From positions 1,426,001 through 1,490,000 of the forward strand of contig NZ_BAABRS010000001.1 in NCBI RefSeq assembly GCF_039545095.1: DNA of 64,000 nt. The letters are read 5' to 3'. The notes under the pieces were generated by a model that was given only the letters and a program-made list of their open reading frames with translations, was not told the DNA's origin and searched no databases. How positions within the stretch are numbered: position 1 is the first letter of the stretch; every line of letters starts with the position of its first letter. A program made the position numbers and the translations under genes. Origin of the DNA: Fodinibius salicampi (GTDB lineage: Bacteria; Bacteroidota; Rhodothermia; Balneolales; Balneolaceae). Positions 26,715 through 36,352 of this stretch are shown here, piece by piece.

Positions 26715-26729
26715 GTGCTGGGCCTAAAC
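26715..26729 (+). other. attC left-core half-site after the toxin gene
   Basis: GTGCTGGGCCTAAAC follows the toxin stop by one base and pairs with the tail of attC 2 (GTTATACCCAGCAC, 25969-25982) with mismatches near the core, so it looks like the left core of this cassette. No right half with a GTTRRRY core is seen in the next 150 bp, so the array probably ends here in a decayed site. Confidence 0.5.
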
Positions 26730-27041
26730 CCTTTAAAAAGGAAAGTGTCAATCCGCCGGCTGACGGACTCATCCCAGGGTTCTTCATTTAACTTTTCAAG
26801 TGATACCTCTTATTCAGACCATCACTGCCGACCAGCTACATTGATCACGCTCGAATCCCCCCATTTCTACCATTAAAAAGTGACAGCATAAAAACCATCC
26901 CTTACGGAAGGTAAAGGTCGTTTTTAGACGTTTTGGAAAAAGAAGACCTGCCGATGGCCAAAAAAATCCCCGCCGGGATAGCCGTCACAACGCTTACTTA
27001 TTGATGCCTCCATTCTGCCAGTTATTCAGCAGCTCCCATCC

Positions 27042-27145
27042 GACTGTACTTAAAAGTACAGTCGGTATGTACCGGTAAGTACAGTGCGACCGGAGTAGTA
27101 AGTACAGTCGGTATGGAGTTAGAAGTACATGAGGTAGGGAGTAAA
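27042..27145. repeat. 23-bp tandem repeat array
   Basis: AAGTACA occurs at 27054, 27077, 27100 and 27123, exactly 23 bp apart. The first and third units read AAGTACAGTCGGTATG; the second is AAGTACAGTGCGACCGG and the fourth AAGTACATGAGGTAGG. A complementary GACTGTACTT at 27042 opens the array. No spacers of the CRISPR kind exist. A strong hairpin follows at 27151. Confidence 0.8.
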
Positions 27146-27150
27146 AAAAT

Positions 27151-27185
27151 ATGCCCCTGCCTTATAGAAATAGAGGCAGGGGCAT
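27151..27185. terminator. Perfect 12-bp hairpin, terminator-like
   Basis: ATGCCCCTGCCT (27151-27162) pairs perfectly with AGGCAGGGGCAT (27174-27185) around an 11-base AT-rich loop, preceded by an A7 run. It could terminate minus-strand transcripts from the polymerase gene, 164 bp away, because the A run becomes a T run on that strand. It directly abuts the 23-bp array. Confidence 0.6.
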
Positions 27186-27348
27186 TGAATAGCTGATCAG
27201 CTTCAGCCTAAGAAACGACCAGTATGGCATTTAAGCGAGCCGTTTTTAGGCGACAGCAGGGTATCTTATACATGGCTTCTTACGAAGCCTCCCCGTTTAT
27301 CTTTTAGCGTATATCCTCCACGCATAATTATCGGCATGTTAGATTCGA

Positions 27349-28680
27349 TTAACTTCTATCCAGAAAATGCGTTTTCCCCGGGACCTTATCCATTATTGAT
27401 GCTTTGGTGATGGTGTTAGCCCCATGCTTGTTGTTAATGGCATCCTGAACCATGCAGAATTGCCGTTGGCCCGGATCTTCGGAAAAAAACAGTTCCTGCT
27501 GCCCCGAATGGTCCACGCTCACCGTCCCGATGCCAATGCCCCGCAACGCATAGCCGCCCTTCAGCAGACCGTTGATGCGCGGCCGCGCTTTACGCATGCA
27601 CTCGTGGTGGATATATCCGTCAATATTGGTGTACCCGTCGGTCGTGAACCGAAAACTAACGCCTTTATGCTGGCGGTGCTGGATCCGAAGGTAGCAGAAA
27701 TACTTCCGGGCCCGTAATCGGTAGGCCCGCATCCGGTAACACAGCCGGTTGATGCCTTTCATCAGCTCCCCTCGTATTTCCGTCACGCTGGTCGATTGGG
27801 TGCTAAAGGTATGCATGTAGTTGAGCTGCTCTTTGGGGACCAGCTGCTCGGTCAGGACCTTCGCCCTATCCTTGCCGGCGACCATCTCATACATGATTTT
27901 TCCAAAATAGTCCCCGAACAGCTCCTGGAAGACCGGATAGCCCCGCTGGATTCCGTCAGCAATGGTTTGCAGGCCTTTGCCCTTGAGCTTGGCGTATCGC
28001 TGGCGGCCGATCCCCCAGACTTCATCCAGCGACAGAGGCCCCAGTATTTCTGCGGCCTCCTCCCGGTCCAGCACCAGTGCTAGCCCATCGGGTTTGTTGA
28101 TATCGCTGGCCAGCTTCGCGTAGGTCTTCGAGTAGGAGATCCCAACCGAACATACCAACCCGATCTCCCGGTAGATCATGTCCCGCAGGGCTTGCCCATA
28201 GCGGGTAATCTCTTCCCTGGATTTGTCTTTCAGGAAAGTAATGTCCAGGAAGTACTCGTCCATCGAGTACTTTTCGACCGTCGGGGCAAAGTCATTAAGG
28301 ACATCTTCGATTAGAGCACTGATCCCTTTATACTTCTCGTAGTCGGCCTGCAGCCCAATGATATACGGACAGATCTGTTCGGCCTCGTAGGCACTCATGG
28401 CCGTCTTGATACCCAGTGCCCGTGCCTCATAGGAGCAGGTGGCTACAATGCCGCGAGGTATCCCCTTTTCGCCTTTGTACCATCCGCCGATGTAGATCGG
28501 GAGCCCGTGAAGCTTGAAACACTGCTGTTCGACCTGCGCATAGAAGCAGTTCATATCCAGGTGCAGGTAGTACCGCTCCTTCAGGGAGGTATGCTGCATG
28601 TCTCGGCTCACGCACCGGTAGTCGGTGATCTTGTGGACATCCTCGTCAGGATTATATGTTCCAGGGTCAATTGTATGCAT
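27349..28680 (-). CDS. Y-family DNA polymerase (DinB/UmuC type)
   Basis: A 443-residue translesion polymerase. After an about 30-residue extension, the palm motif YYLHLDMNCFYAQVEQQ supplies the first catalytic Asp and the steric-gate aromatic. KYSMDEYFLDIT supplies the second acidic pair. GISYSKTYAKLASDINKPDG is the conserved helix, with helix-hairpin-helix (EVWGIGRQRYAKLKGKGL) and little-finger segments following. Near the C-terminus QQELF resembles a beta-clamp-binding pentapeptide. All catalytic residues are present. It is divergent from an unknown gene at 28766, with a short intergenic region carrying repeated ATGTAAAT elements. Whether it is LexA-controlled cannot be shown here. Confidence 0.9.
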   Translation of the reverse strand: MHTIDPGTYNPDEDVHKITDYRCVSRDMQHTSLKERYYLHLDMNCFYAQVEQQCFKLHGLPIYIGGWYKGEKGIPRGIVATCSYEARALGIKTAMSAYEAEQICPYIIGLQADYEKYKGISALIEDVLNDFAPTVEKYSMDEYFLDITFLKDKSREEITRYGQALRDMIYREIGLVCSVGISYSKTYAKLASDINKPDGLALVLDREEAAEILGPLSLDEVWGIGRQRYAKLKGKGLQTIADGIQRGYPVFQELFGDYFGKIMYEMVAGKDRAKVLTEQLVPKEQLNYMHTFSTQSTSVTEIRGELMKGINRLCYRMRAYRLRARKYFCYLRIQHRQHKGVSFRFTTDGYTNIDGYIHHECMRKARPRINGLLKGGYALRGIGIGTVSVDHSGQQELFFSEDPGQRQFCMVQDAINNKHGANTITKASIMDKVPGKTHFLDRS

Positions 28681-28726
28681 TGGTTATGAAAAAAATAATT
28701 GCAAATAAAAGGATGATTGTTATAAA

Positions 28727-28750
28727 TTACATGTAAATATATATGTAAAT
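28727..28750. promoter_or_regulatory. Candidate operator between the polymerase and the divergent gene
   Basis: TTACATGTAA (28727-28736) is a perfect palindrome, and ATGTAAAT is repeated directly at 28731 and 28743, 12 bp apart. It lies 16 bp upstream of the plus-strand gene and 46 bp upstream of the polymerase start, a position where one regulator could control both. LexA recognition sequences of this lineage are not known to me, so the SOS link is only a guess. Confidence 0.45.
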
Positions 28751-28765
28751 AAAGTAACTTATCCA

Positions 28766-29107
28766 ATGCAAACCGTCCTAAAAGAAAAGGTTAATGTCGA
28801 TGCGGTCTTTCGAAGCTTTAAAGACAGTGACAAGCACACCCGCAGCGGATGGGAGCATAAACGGATCCAGCCCCGTTACGTGAAACGCAAGAAAGGCGAA
28901 GTACTGACCATTACAGACGTGCGCCGCTCCTACGCCCAACGCAAAGGCGAGCGCCTGCAGGTCCATTTCGTGATCTGCTGCGAGGGGGAACGCTACTTTC
29001 ACCTGGTCTATGATGCGGACAAGATCCTGTGGGTGCTGCTCTATGAATTTGACGATCAGATGCTCTTCGACGAAAAAGAGATTAACGTGGATATATCCAT
29101 GGAGTAA
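28766..29107 (+). CDS. Conserved-looking protein divergent from the Y-family polymerase, unknown function
   Basis: A 113-residue protein, basic in its first half (KDSDKHTRSGWEHKRIQPRYVKRKKGE) and acidic in its second (YDADKILWVLLYEFDD...DEKEINVDISME). The central strands QVHFVICCEGERYFHLVYD suggest a small alpha/beta fold. It has no signal or membrane segment. Base composition is like that of the polymerase gene, not the AT-rich surroundings, and its 5-prime region shares the ATGTAAAT repeats with the polymerase promoter, so the two probably form one regulated unit. I do not recognise the family. Confidence 0.7.
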   Translation: MQTVLKEKVNVDAVFRSFKDSDKHTRSGWEHKRIQPRYVKRKKGEVLTITDVRRSYAQRKGERLQVHFVICCEGERYFHLVYDADKILWVLLYEFDDQMLFDEKEINVDISME

Positions 29108-29555
29108 TTTTTTTGTAAGGGTTACGCCATAAAACGTATTTACATAGCCATTGAATTAATGAGATATAAGGTCATCTTTAATCGGCTGGCCTTTTCTTAG
29201 ATTTATTATCTGTATAGTTGGAATCTGCTAAATACACATAAAGGGATCATTGCCTGCTATTATCCACCACAACGCCCTTTCTTGATTGCTATCCATCCAA
29301 TGGGGTACCATAGATACCAGATGAAAAAGGTTAGGCTAAGTTTTCACTCTTAAGAAATATCGACTTTTGAAACAGTAATTTATATTTATTAGCTGCCCAC
29401 TTTCCGGTTACACTTTTCAATCTTAGAAGCTCATAAAGTTATTGCCTTATTACTTATACCCTTTATTCAAATTATATCAATATTCCCGTCTTCCATATTA
29501 TATTGTACTTAATACAATAGAGTTCGCTTAGCATTGACCGCTAATCATTTGTTGT
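29108..29555. other. Gene-free AT-rich interval
   Basis: About 450 bp between the unknown gene and the broken kinase. No ORF with a credible start, no clear hairpin or repeat was found. It begins with TTTTTTTGTAAGGG after the stop codon, which resembles the T-run/GTAAGG arm of the dyad at 4915, probably by chance. Confidence 0.5.
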
Positions 29556-31725
29556 TCATTCAACTACTGCACTACCGATACCTTTCACCTCAGCCTTTTC
29601 AAATGTTAACTGACAATGTGTACCCTCGCCGTTTGTAATATTTAACTCAGCATCCAACTGTTGTTGTAAAAGATTCACTAATGTCATTCCAATTGTTGAG
29701 GCATTGTTAGAATAATCCTCTTTGGGCAAACCGACTCCGTCATCATGTACGATTAAATAAACCTGGCCTTGCTCTTCCCCGAGACCAATTTCTATTTGCC
29801 CATCATTACGATCTTTAAAAGCATGCTTGTACGCATTTGTCAGAAGCTCATTTAAAATAAGACCGCATGGTATTGCTTGATTCACATTAAGGTTGATCGG
29901 CTCTATTTGCAGACGAAGTGAAATATTATTTTTGCTACCGTATACATCCTTTAACTTATTAGCGATTTTTCTTGCTGTTTCCCCAAAATTAAGGTGCGAC
30001 AACCGATCCGACTGGTACAGCAGCTCATGAATAGCAGCAATAGCCTGAATACGCTGCTGGCCAATGCGCAAGGAATCTTGCAATTACGGGTCTTTACTCT
30101 CCGAGGCTTGCAACTCCAACATACCACTCACTATTGCCAAGTTATTTTTAACGCGATGATGGATTTCGTGGAGCAAAGTTTCTTTTTCTTTGAGTGATTC
30201 CTCCAGTTTTTCTTGGTAGGCAACCTGCTCACTAAAGTCTATCGCCTCAACAAAAATCCCATAAACCTCTCCACTATCATCAAACAGCGGTTTATATATG
30301 AAGTTAAATATGTATTCCTTTTGTGCTCCCTCTTTCGCTTTATCAAAATATATCGGCTCCCCACGTCCAACATAGGGTTCTCCTGTATCATAGACTTGGT
30401 TCAATAAATCAATGTATCCCTGTTGTTGGACTTCTGGTATTAACCTCAATAACCCGTTTACCAATAACATTATCTTGTCCCACGACTTCTCGATACGCTT
30501 TGTTGGCAATCACAAAGCGCATTTCAGAACCTTCCAGTAAACACTTCGGAGTGGGGGGCTTCTTCAAACATCTCTTTAAGCTTGTCCCGACCTGTTTCTG
30601 CTTGCACGCGCTGCGAGTGTTCTTCATGCAACGAAGCTTGCATTTTTTTTCTAAATTTTTCTGTTTTGTAACATCAACACCGGAACCAACGATATAGGTC
30701 TGGTCATGTTGCTGAAATTTATTTGCTATAAAATCATAAATAGCAGTATTGTCTCCAGCAGTATATAGTTTTAATTCAACTCTCGCATGTCCTTCTTCAA
30801 ATACGTTAGCAATTGATTCGCGGATAAGTTCCTTATCATCATCATGGACAAACGCTTCCGCAGGTTGTCTACTAATCTCCCCATCTGTTAATCCAAATAC
30901 GTCTGTAGAATGGGCGTTCCATTTTATTACTTCCCCTTGCTCATTTAATACAAATAATACGCCAGGCAAGCTTTTTAATGTTATATCATTAAATTCTTTT
31001 TCATAGCGCAGTGCCTTTTCCGTCTCTTTACGATCGCTTACATCACGGAATATTAAACTGGTCCGTTGTTCTCCTTTGTAATTGGTAAAAACAGATGTTG
31101 TCAGCTCACCAGGTATATAGCGTCATGATTTGTGGACATAGGTAAGCTCACCGGAAAATTTACCCGTTTCCGACCGTTGTTCCAGCGCTTTCTCTAACTT
31201 TTCATCTTTGGCGACAATTCCTTCACGACCTTTACGGGTAATTTCCTGTTCTGTCATACCAAGGATGTTGCAAGCTGCTTTGTTGGCTTGCAGGATATCA
31301 CCATTCGGAGCGGTAAGCATTATGCCATCCAAGCTATTTTCAAAGAGCATTTCATACTTTTGCTGATAATCTATCTTGCTGGTCACATCCTGGACAACGA
31401 CCAGTTTATAGTTATTCCCTTCGTAAGAAACAGGACTGGTTAATACACGAACAAATAAATCATCCCCATTTTTCTTTTGATGGCGCCACAGACCTGCATT
31501 ATTGAACTCCGGTTTCTTATCGTTGCCTAGATGCTTCTTTAACGTTTCAACTTCGCTGGCAGGACGCAACTGGTCAATAGTCATCGAGCACATCTCACTG
31601 TGGGAATACCCGTATAGCTCAACGGCCGATTGGTTTACTTCCTGTATGGACAGATCTGAAGGATCATATATCCACATCGGATTTGGGTTCTCACTAAAGA
31701 ACAGATCTACATTTTTAATATCCAT
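29556..31725 (-). pseudogene. PAS-domain histidine kinase (HisKA_2 type), multiply disrupted
   Basis: A former sensor kinase of about 720 residues. From the ATG at 31725: PAS domains (NPMWIYDPSDLSIQEVN; NSLDGIMLTAPNGDILQAN; LPGVLFVLNEQGEVIKWN; and a further PAS-like [15 protein letters not shown]), a HisKA_2 phosphorylation helix ([20 protein letters not shown]) and a HATPase with IPCGLILNELLTNAYKHAF and VHDDGVGLP. Five lesions are seen: an in-frame TGA at 31123-31125, an in-frame TAA at 30084-30086, apparent frameshifts at an A8 run (30645-30652 on the plus strand as T8) and a C6 run (30553-30558 as G6), and one near 30440. Two nonsense codons make simple sequencing error unlikely. Confidence 0.85.
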
Positions 31726-32472
31726 AAACTAAACACCCCTAACCCTCGTGCAGATTTTATCATATTAAATCCTTTTAAGGTTTTAAGGAAAGCAAAAAAC
31801 TACAAAATTAAATCTTTTATAAGAATCGGGGAGGGTATTTGTAATACTAAAACCTTCTGTCAAAGAAAACTTACCTTATCCTCCATTTCGTAATCTATTT
31901 AAGTTTATTTGAGGACGAATTTGGGATCCCAAATAACATAGAATGCAAGAACTTGGAAAACAAAAAGAGCGAAGCGAAAGGGAATGATAGAATCCCGTGA
32001 TTTTATCGGAGAACGATTTGTACTTGTTGGCAGAAAAGGAGTTACAAGATTACAAAGTTAAGGGGAAATCTAAATAAAGGATATATTGAACTGGTTTATA
32101 TAATTTTATGTTGGTATGGAAGCCGATCAACCAAGGCACAACATTCTGAATCAAATTAGCACTTTTCTATACATGGCGGCAAGGACACGGGCATAGGCTA
32201 TTGCCAAACACATTGGGAAATAAACAGTTTTAAACAGACATGCCCTTTAATGGGAATTTATGGAGATATAGCGGGGTGTGACTACCGAATTATCATCACC
32301 AAAATACTCCTCAAAACACATAAATAAGCATCTACATCTTTACTGTTTTTTACCATAACAATGGTTAACTTTAGGCTTGGTAGTATGTTCTGAGAAACCA
32401 AAATATCTGTCAATTTTAATAGTTGAACTCGTTTTAGCTACTAATTTTTAACTTACTCAAAAAGATCACATT
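31726..32472. other. Long gene-free interval upstream of the 2-oxoglutarate dehydrogenase gene
   Basis: About 750 bp without a credible gene. A 25-codon ORF at 31984 (MIESRDFIGERFVL) has no supporting context and is probably a remnant or chance. No hairpin, tandem repeat or operator stood out. The region presumably carries the promoter of the downstream gene. Confidence 0.5.
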
Positions 32473-35400
32473 TTGAAGTCGCTCGAAGCTGTTTTTGGTC
32501 CCAATTCCGCACTTGTTGAAGAACTTTTTAATCAATATAAGGAGGACCCCTCCTCTGTTCCCGCTCACTGGAAACAATATTTTGATGATATTGATGAGGA
32601 TGGCACCGCGGAAGAACTGAAAAAAGAAGCAAAAAAAGCAGATAATGGTGCTCCCGCTTCTGCCCCATCCAAACCTAAAGCTCCTGCTAAGGAGAAAAAA
32701 CAGAAAGATACTAAGGAAGAAGAAAGCGCTGACGTTCCTAAGGGGGCTACGCTGGAAAAAATAAAAGGGATTTCCAGCAAGATTGTAGAAAATATGGATG
32801 ACAGTCTTAATATACCTACGGCTACCTCCGTCCGCGTGCTTCCCATGAAAATGCTTATTGAGGATCGGGCTATTATTAACCGGCACCTTCTGCAGCGCGA
32901 CGAGCAAAAGTCCTCTTTCACCCATTATATTGCATGGGCCATTGTTCAGGCTCTGAAGGAGTATCCGAATATGAACAACTCCTTCGTCCGTAAAGATGGG
33001 GATCCTTATAAAGTTATTCCCGATCAGATTAATCTGGGTCTGGCCGTTGATGTAGAAAATAAGGACGGCTCCCGAAATCTGCTGGTTCCAAATATTAAGG
33101 GTGTGGACCAGATGGATTTCAAGGAATTTCTCAATGCCTATAACAACCTGATTGCCAAAGTTCGAAACGGCAATCTTCAAATTTCTGATTTTGAAGGAAC
33201 TACCCTTACACTGACAAATCCCGGAATGATCGGAACCGTACAGTCCGTACCAAGGCTTATGGAAACACAGGGAACGATCATTGCCACCGGAGCTATCGAC
33301 TATCCGGCCGAATACCAGTCGATGTCCCAAAAGGTGCTCAATAAACTGGGCATCAGTAAGGTAATGACGGTCACTTCTACGTATGACCATCGGGTTATTC
33401 AGGGAGCTGAATCGGGCTCTTTCCTTAAAAAGATGCATAGTCTACTCAACGGGGAAGAAAACTTTTATGAGCAAATTTTTGAAGATCTAGAAATTCCCTA
33501 TGATCCCCTCCCCTTTGGTGAAGATAAATATATAGGTCAGCTGGACGGGCAAGGTGCTACGCTTGAGCAGAATAAGCGGGCGATCGCTGTTATGCGCCTC
33601 ATTAACATGTATCGCACACGGGGACACGTACTCGCTGATCTCGATCCATTAAGCGATGAACCGGGTCATAGTCCAGAGCTGGATCTTGAATATTATGGAC
33701 TTACCCTGTGGGATCTGGACCGGGAATTTTATTGTGGCGGACTGGGTGGTAATGAAAAAGCCTCGCTTCGTGAGATTGTTCGCCTGCTCCGCGATACCTA
33801 TTGTGGTAAGATTGGGGCCGAATACATGCATATTCTGGATCTGGAGGAACGCCAGTGGTTGCGGGAGCGCATGGAATCTACCACTAATACGCCGGAATTA
33901 GACAAAGAGCAGAAAAAAGAGATCCTGCACAACCTCAACCGTGCCAAAGCGTTTGAGCAGTTTTTACATAAAAAATATATTGGTCATAAAAGATTTTCAC
34001 TGGAGGGCGCCGACACGCTTATTCCAATGATGCACCACATGTTGGAAAAAGCCGGTGAAGATCAGGTTGAAAAAATGTTCATGGGCATGGCCCATCGGGG
34101 ACGTCTAAATATTCTCGTAAATATAATGAACAAGCCTTACCGCAAGGTATTTGCTGACTTTGAGGGAAATCTTGATCCGGACAGCATTCAGGGTTCGGGT
34201 GACGTCAAATATCATCTCGGTTCGAAAGGAACGTATCAAACGAAGGCAGATGAAGAAATCAATATCGAGCTGATGCCGAATCCAAGCCATCTCGAATCGG
34301 TTAATCCGGTTGTTGAGGGAGCTACAAGGGCAATTCAGGACCATCATGAAAGTGAATCTGCAAACAAGCACATTGTTCCTATCCTTATACACGGTGACGC
34401 AGCATTTTCAGGCCAGGGTGTTGTGAGCGAAACGCTTAATATGTCCCAGCTCGATGCCTACCAGACCGGGGGTACAGTACATATTATTATTAATAACCAG
34501 ATTGGTTTTACGACCCTTCCAAAAGATGGCCGTTCGACCGAATACGCTTCTGATCTGGCCAAAATGATCCTTGCTCCCATTTTTCATGTAAATGGAGATA
34601 ACCCCGAAGAAGCTGTTCACGCTATGCAGATGGCTTTTGAATATCGGCAGAAATTTGGTAAAGATGTCATTATTGATCTGGTTTGCTACCGCAAGCATGG
34701 TCATAATGAGGGTGATGAACCAGCCTTTACACAACCGGGTATGTACCAAGAGATCGATAATCATCCGCCTGTACGTGATATCTATGCAAAGCACCTTCTA
34801 AAGCAGGAAGAGCTGACCGAAGAAGAAGTTCAGGAAATCTTTGATGAATTTGACGATCTGTTGAGAGAAGCATTTGAGGACGCCAAGAACGCTTCTCCGC
34901 TCGAGGTTACCGAGGATATGATTGAGCGCCATGAAACCAAGCAGGAGGACTGGCCGGAATTCCCTGATACAACATATCCCGAAGATGAGCTTAAAGATAT
35001 TGCGGTTAAGTTAAATACCGTTCCCAAAAATTTTGACGCGAATCCCAAGCTTTTAAAACAATTAGCGAAGCGCGCCGAAATTGTAGAAAATAATGAAAAG
35101 AAAATTGACTGGGGTTTTGCTGAAGCACTAGCCTTTGGCTCTCTCCTTAAGAAAGGCACAACGGTACGCCTGACGGGTCAGGATGCCGAACGAGGCACTT
35201 TTTCACATCGGCATGCCAAACTCCATGGTACGGAAACCGATCAGGAATTTATTCCGCTCAATAATCTGAGCGATGACCAAGCGCCTTTTTATCCATATAA
35301 CAGCCTGTTGAGTGAGTTTGCCTGTGTAGGTTTTGAGTTCGGCTATAGTGCGGCTGAGTTGGATGCATTGGTTATCTGGGAGGCCCAATTTGGTGACTTC

Positions 35401-36129
35401 GCCAACGGGGCACAAATTCCGGTGGATCAATATATTTCGGCTAGTGAGGCCAAATGGGGACAAAATTCTTCCCTGGTAATGACACTGCCCCATGGTTATG
35501 AGGGTCAGGGGCCGGAACACTCTTCCGCACGTCTTGAACGTTATCTGCAGCTCTGTGCTGAGGATAACATGCAGGTTGTGAACCTGACTACACCGGCACA
35601 ATATTTTCATATTCTCCGTAAGCAAGCCAAGCAGGAGGATAAACGTCCTCTTATCATTATGTCGCCGAAAAGCTTGCTACGGCATCCACTGGCTACCTCA
35701 AAAACTGAGGATCTGGCCAAAGGAGTCTACAAGCCTTTTATCCCGGACCACGAAGTAGAAGATAAAGATAAGATTGATCGACTGGTTATTTGCTCTGGGA
35801 AGGTATATTATGATCTCTACAAAGAGCGAGAAGATGAGGAAATTGAAAATGTAGCCATCACACGCTTGGAACAGTTCTATCCTTTTCCTGATAAAGATCT
35901 GGAAAACATACTGGAAGAATATGCACATGTAGAGGATATCGTCTGGTGCCAGGAGGAACCAAAGAATATGGGTGGTTGGTTCTTTGTAAATCCCCGAATA
36001 ACAGAACAACTTCGGGATAATCAATCCTTACGCTATGTGGGACGACAGGCTTCCGCCTCTCCTGCTGCCGGACAGGTTAAAATTCATAAAGCTGAACAGG
36101 AAAAACTTATCAATTCGGCCTTAAAATAA
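32473..36129 (+). CDS. odhA: Fused 2-oxoglutarate dehydrogenase E1/E2 (Kgd/OdhA type)
   Basis: A 1218-residue fusion for the TCA-cycle step 2-oxoglutarate to succinyl-CoA. Residues 1-40 match the E1 N-terminal peptide (VFGPNSALVEELFNQYKEDP). Then come an Ala/Lys/Pro-rich linker (45-85), an E2 succinyltransferase catalytic domain (about 95-330) with the active-site His306 in TYDHRVIQGAESG, and the E1 TPP part with HRGRLNILVNI, HGDAAFSGQGVVSETLN and the C-terminal domain. No lipoyl domain is present, as in the actinobacterial enzyme, so lipoyl groups must come from another E2. The start is a TTG at 32473; no ATG fits. A terminator follows at 36156. Confidence is high for the architecture. Confidence 0.93.
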   Translation: MKSLEAVFGPNSALVEELFNQYKEDPSSVPAHWKQYFDDIDEDGTAEELKKEAKKADNGAPASAPSKPKAPAKEKKQKDTKEEESADVPKGATLEKIKGISSKIVENMDDSLNIPTATSVRVLPMKMLIEDRAIINRHLLQRDEQKSSFTHYIAWAIVQALKEYPNMNNSFVRKDGDPYKVIPDQINLGLAVDVENKDGSRNLLVPNIKGVDQMDFKEFLNAYNNLIAKVRNGNLQISDFEGTTLTLTNPGMIGTVQSVPRLMETQGTIIATGAIDYPAEYQSMSQKVLNKLGISKVMTVTSTYDHRVIQGAESGSFLKKMHSLLNGEENFYEQIFEDLEIPYDPLPFGEDKYIGQLDGQGATLEQNKRAIAVMRLINMYRTRGHVLADLDPLSDEPGHSPELDLEYYGLTLWDLDREFYCGGLGGNEKASLREIVRLLRDTYCGKIGAEYMHILDLEERQWLRERMESTTNTPELDKEQKKEILHNLNRAKAFEQFLHKKYIGHKRFSLEGADTLIPMMHHMLEKAGEDQVEKMFMGMAHRGRLNILVNIMNKPYRKVFADFEGNLDPDSIQGSGDVKYHLGSKGTYQTKADEEINIELMPNPSHLESVNPVVEGATRAIQDHHESESANKHIVPILIHGDAAFSGQGVVSETLNMSQLDAYQTGGTVHIIINNQIGFTTLPKDGRSTEYASDLAKMILAPIFHVNGDNPEEAVHAMQMAFEYRQKFGKDVIIDLVCYRKHGHNEGDEPAFTQPGMYQEIDNHPPVRDIYAKHLLKQEELTEEEVQEIFDEFDDLLREAFEDAKNASPLEVTEDMIERHETKQEDWPEFPDTTYPEDELKDIAVKLNTVPKNFDANPKLLKQLAKRAEIVENNEKKIDWGFAEALAFGSLLKKGTTVRLTGQDAERGTFSHRHAKLHGTETDQEFIPLNNLSDDQAPFYPYNSLLSEFACVGFEFGYSAAELDALVIWEAQFGDFANGAQIPVDQYISASEAKWGQNSSLVMTLPHGYEGQGPEHSSARLERYLQLCAEDNMQVVNLTTPAQYFHILRKQAKQEDKRPLIIMSPKSLLRHPLATSKTEDLAKGVYKPFIPDHEVEDKDKIDRLVICSGKVYYDLYKEREDEEIENVAITRLEQFYPFPDKDLENILEEYAHVEDIVWCQEEPKNMGGWFFVNPRITEQLRDNQSLRYVGRQASASPAAGQVKIHKAEQEKLINSALK

Positions 36130-36155
36130 CGATAAGATAAAAGCTTAAAATAAGA

Positions 36156-36191
36156 AAAAGGCCTGACCATCGAATCTTGGTTAGGCCTTTT
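36156..36191. terminator. Bidirectional rho-independent terminator
   Basis: AAAAGGCCTGACCA (36156-36169) pairs with TGGTTAGGCCTTTT (36178-36191) with one G:T pair, followed by CATTTTTTT on the plus strand and an equivalent T-rich run on the minus strand. It sits between two convergent genes. Confidence 0.88.
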
Positions 36192-36352
36192 CATTTTTTT
36201 GAGCTATATAACTTCCTACTGCTATTGATAAGCGTCACGCTTATCATATATTTGTTTCAAGCATAGACGCTTAAAACAGCCATTTATTTTAATCCTTTAT
36301 CTCGAACTCAGGTTACTTCACAACAGTTAAAATTATCAACTATTAATAAACC

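Noticed and set aside
27042-27145. Possible CRISPR array
   Set aside because: Units follow each other directly, with drifted unit sequence and no equal-length unique spacers; no cas gene is near.
31984-32061. 25-codon ORF MIESRDFIGERFVL in the gap before odhA
   Set aside because: Too short, no ribosome-binding site and no context; treated as a remnant or chance.
32434-33438. 334-codon minus-strand ORF opposite the 2-oxoglutarate dehydrogenase
   Set aside because: Lies entirely over a strongly conserved gene in another frame, with no signal, motif or start site support.
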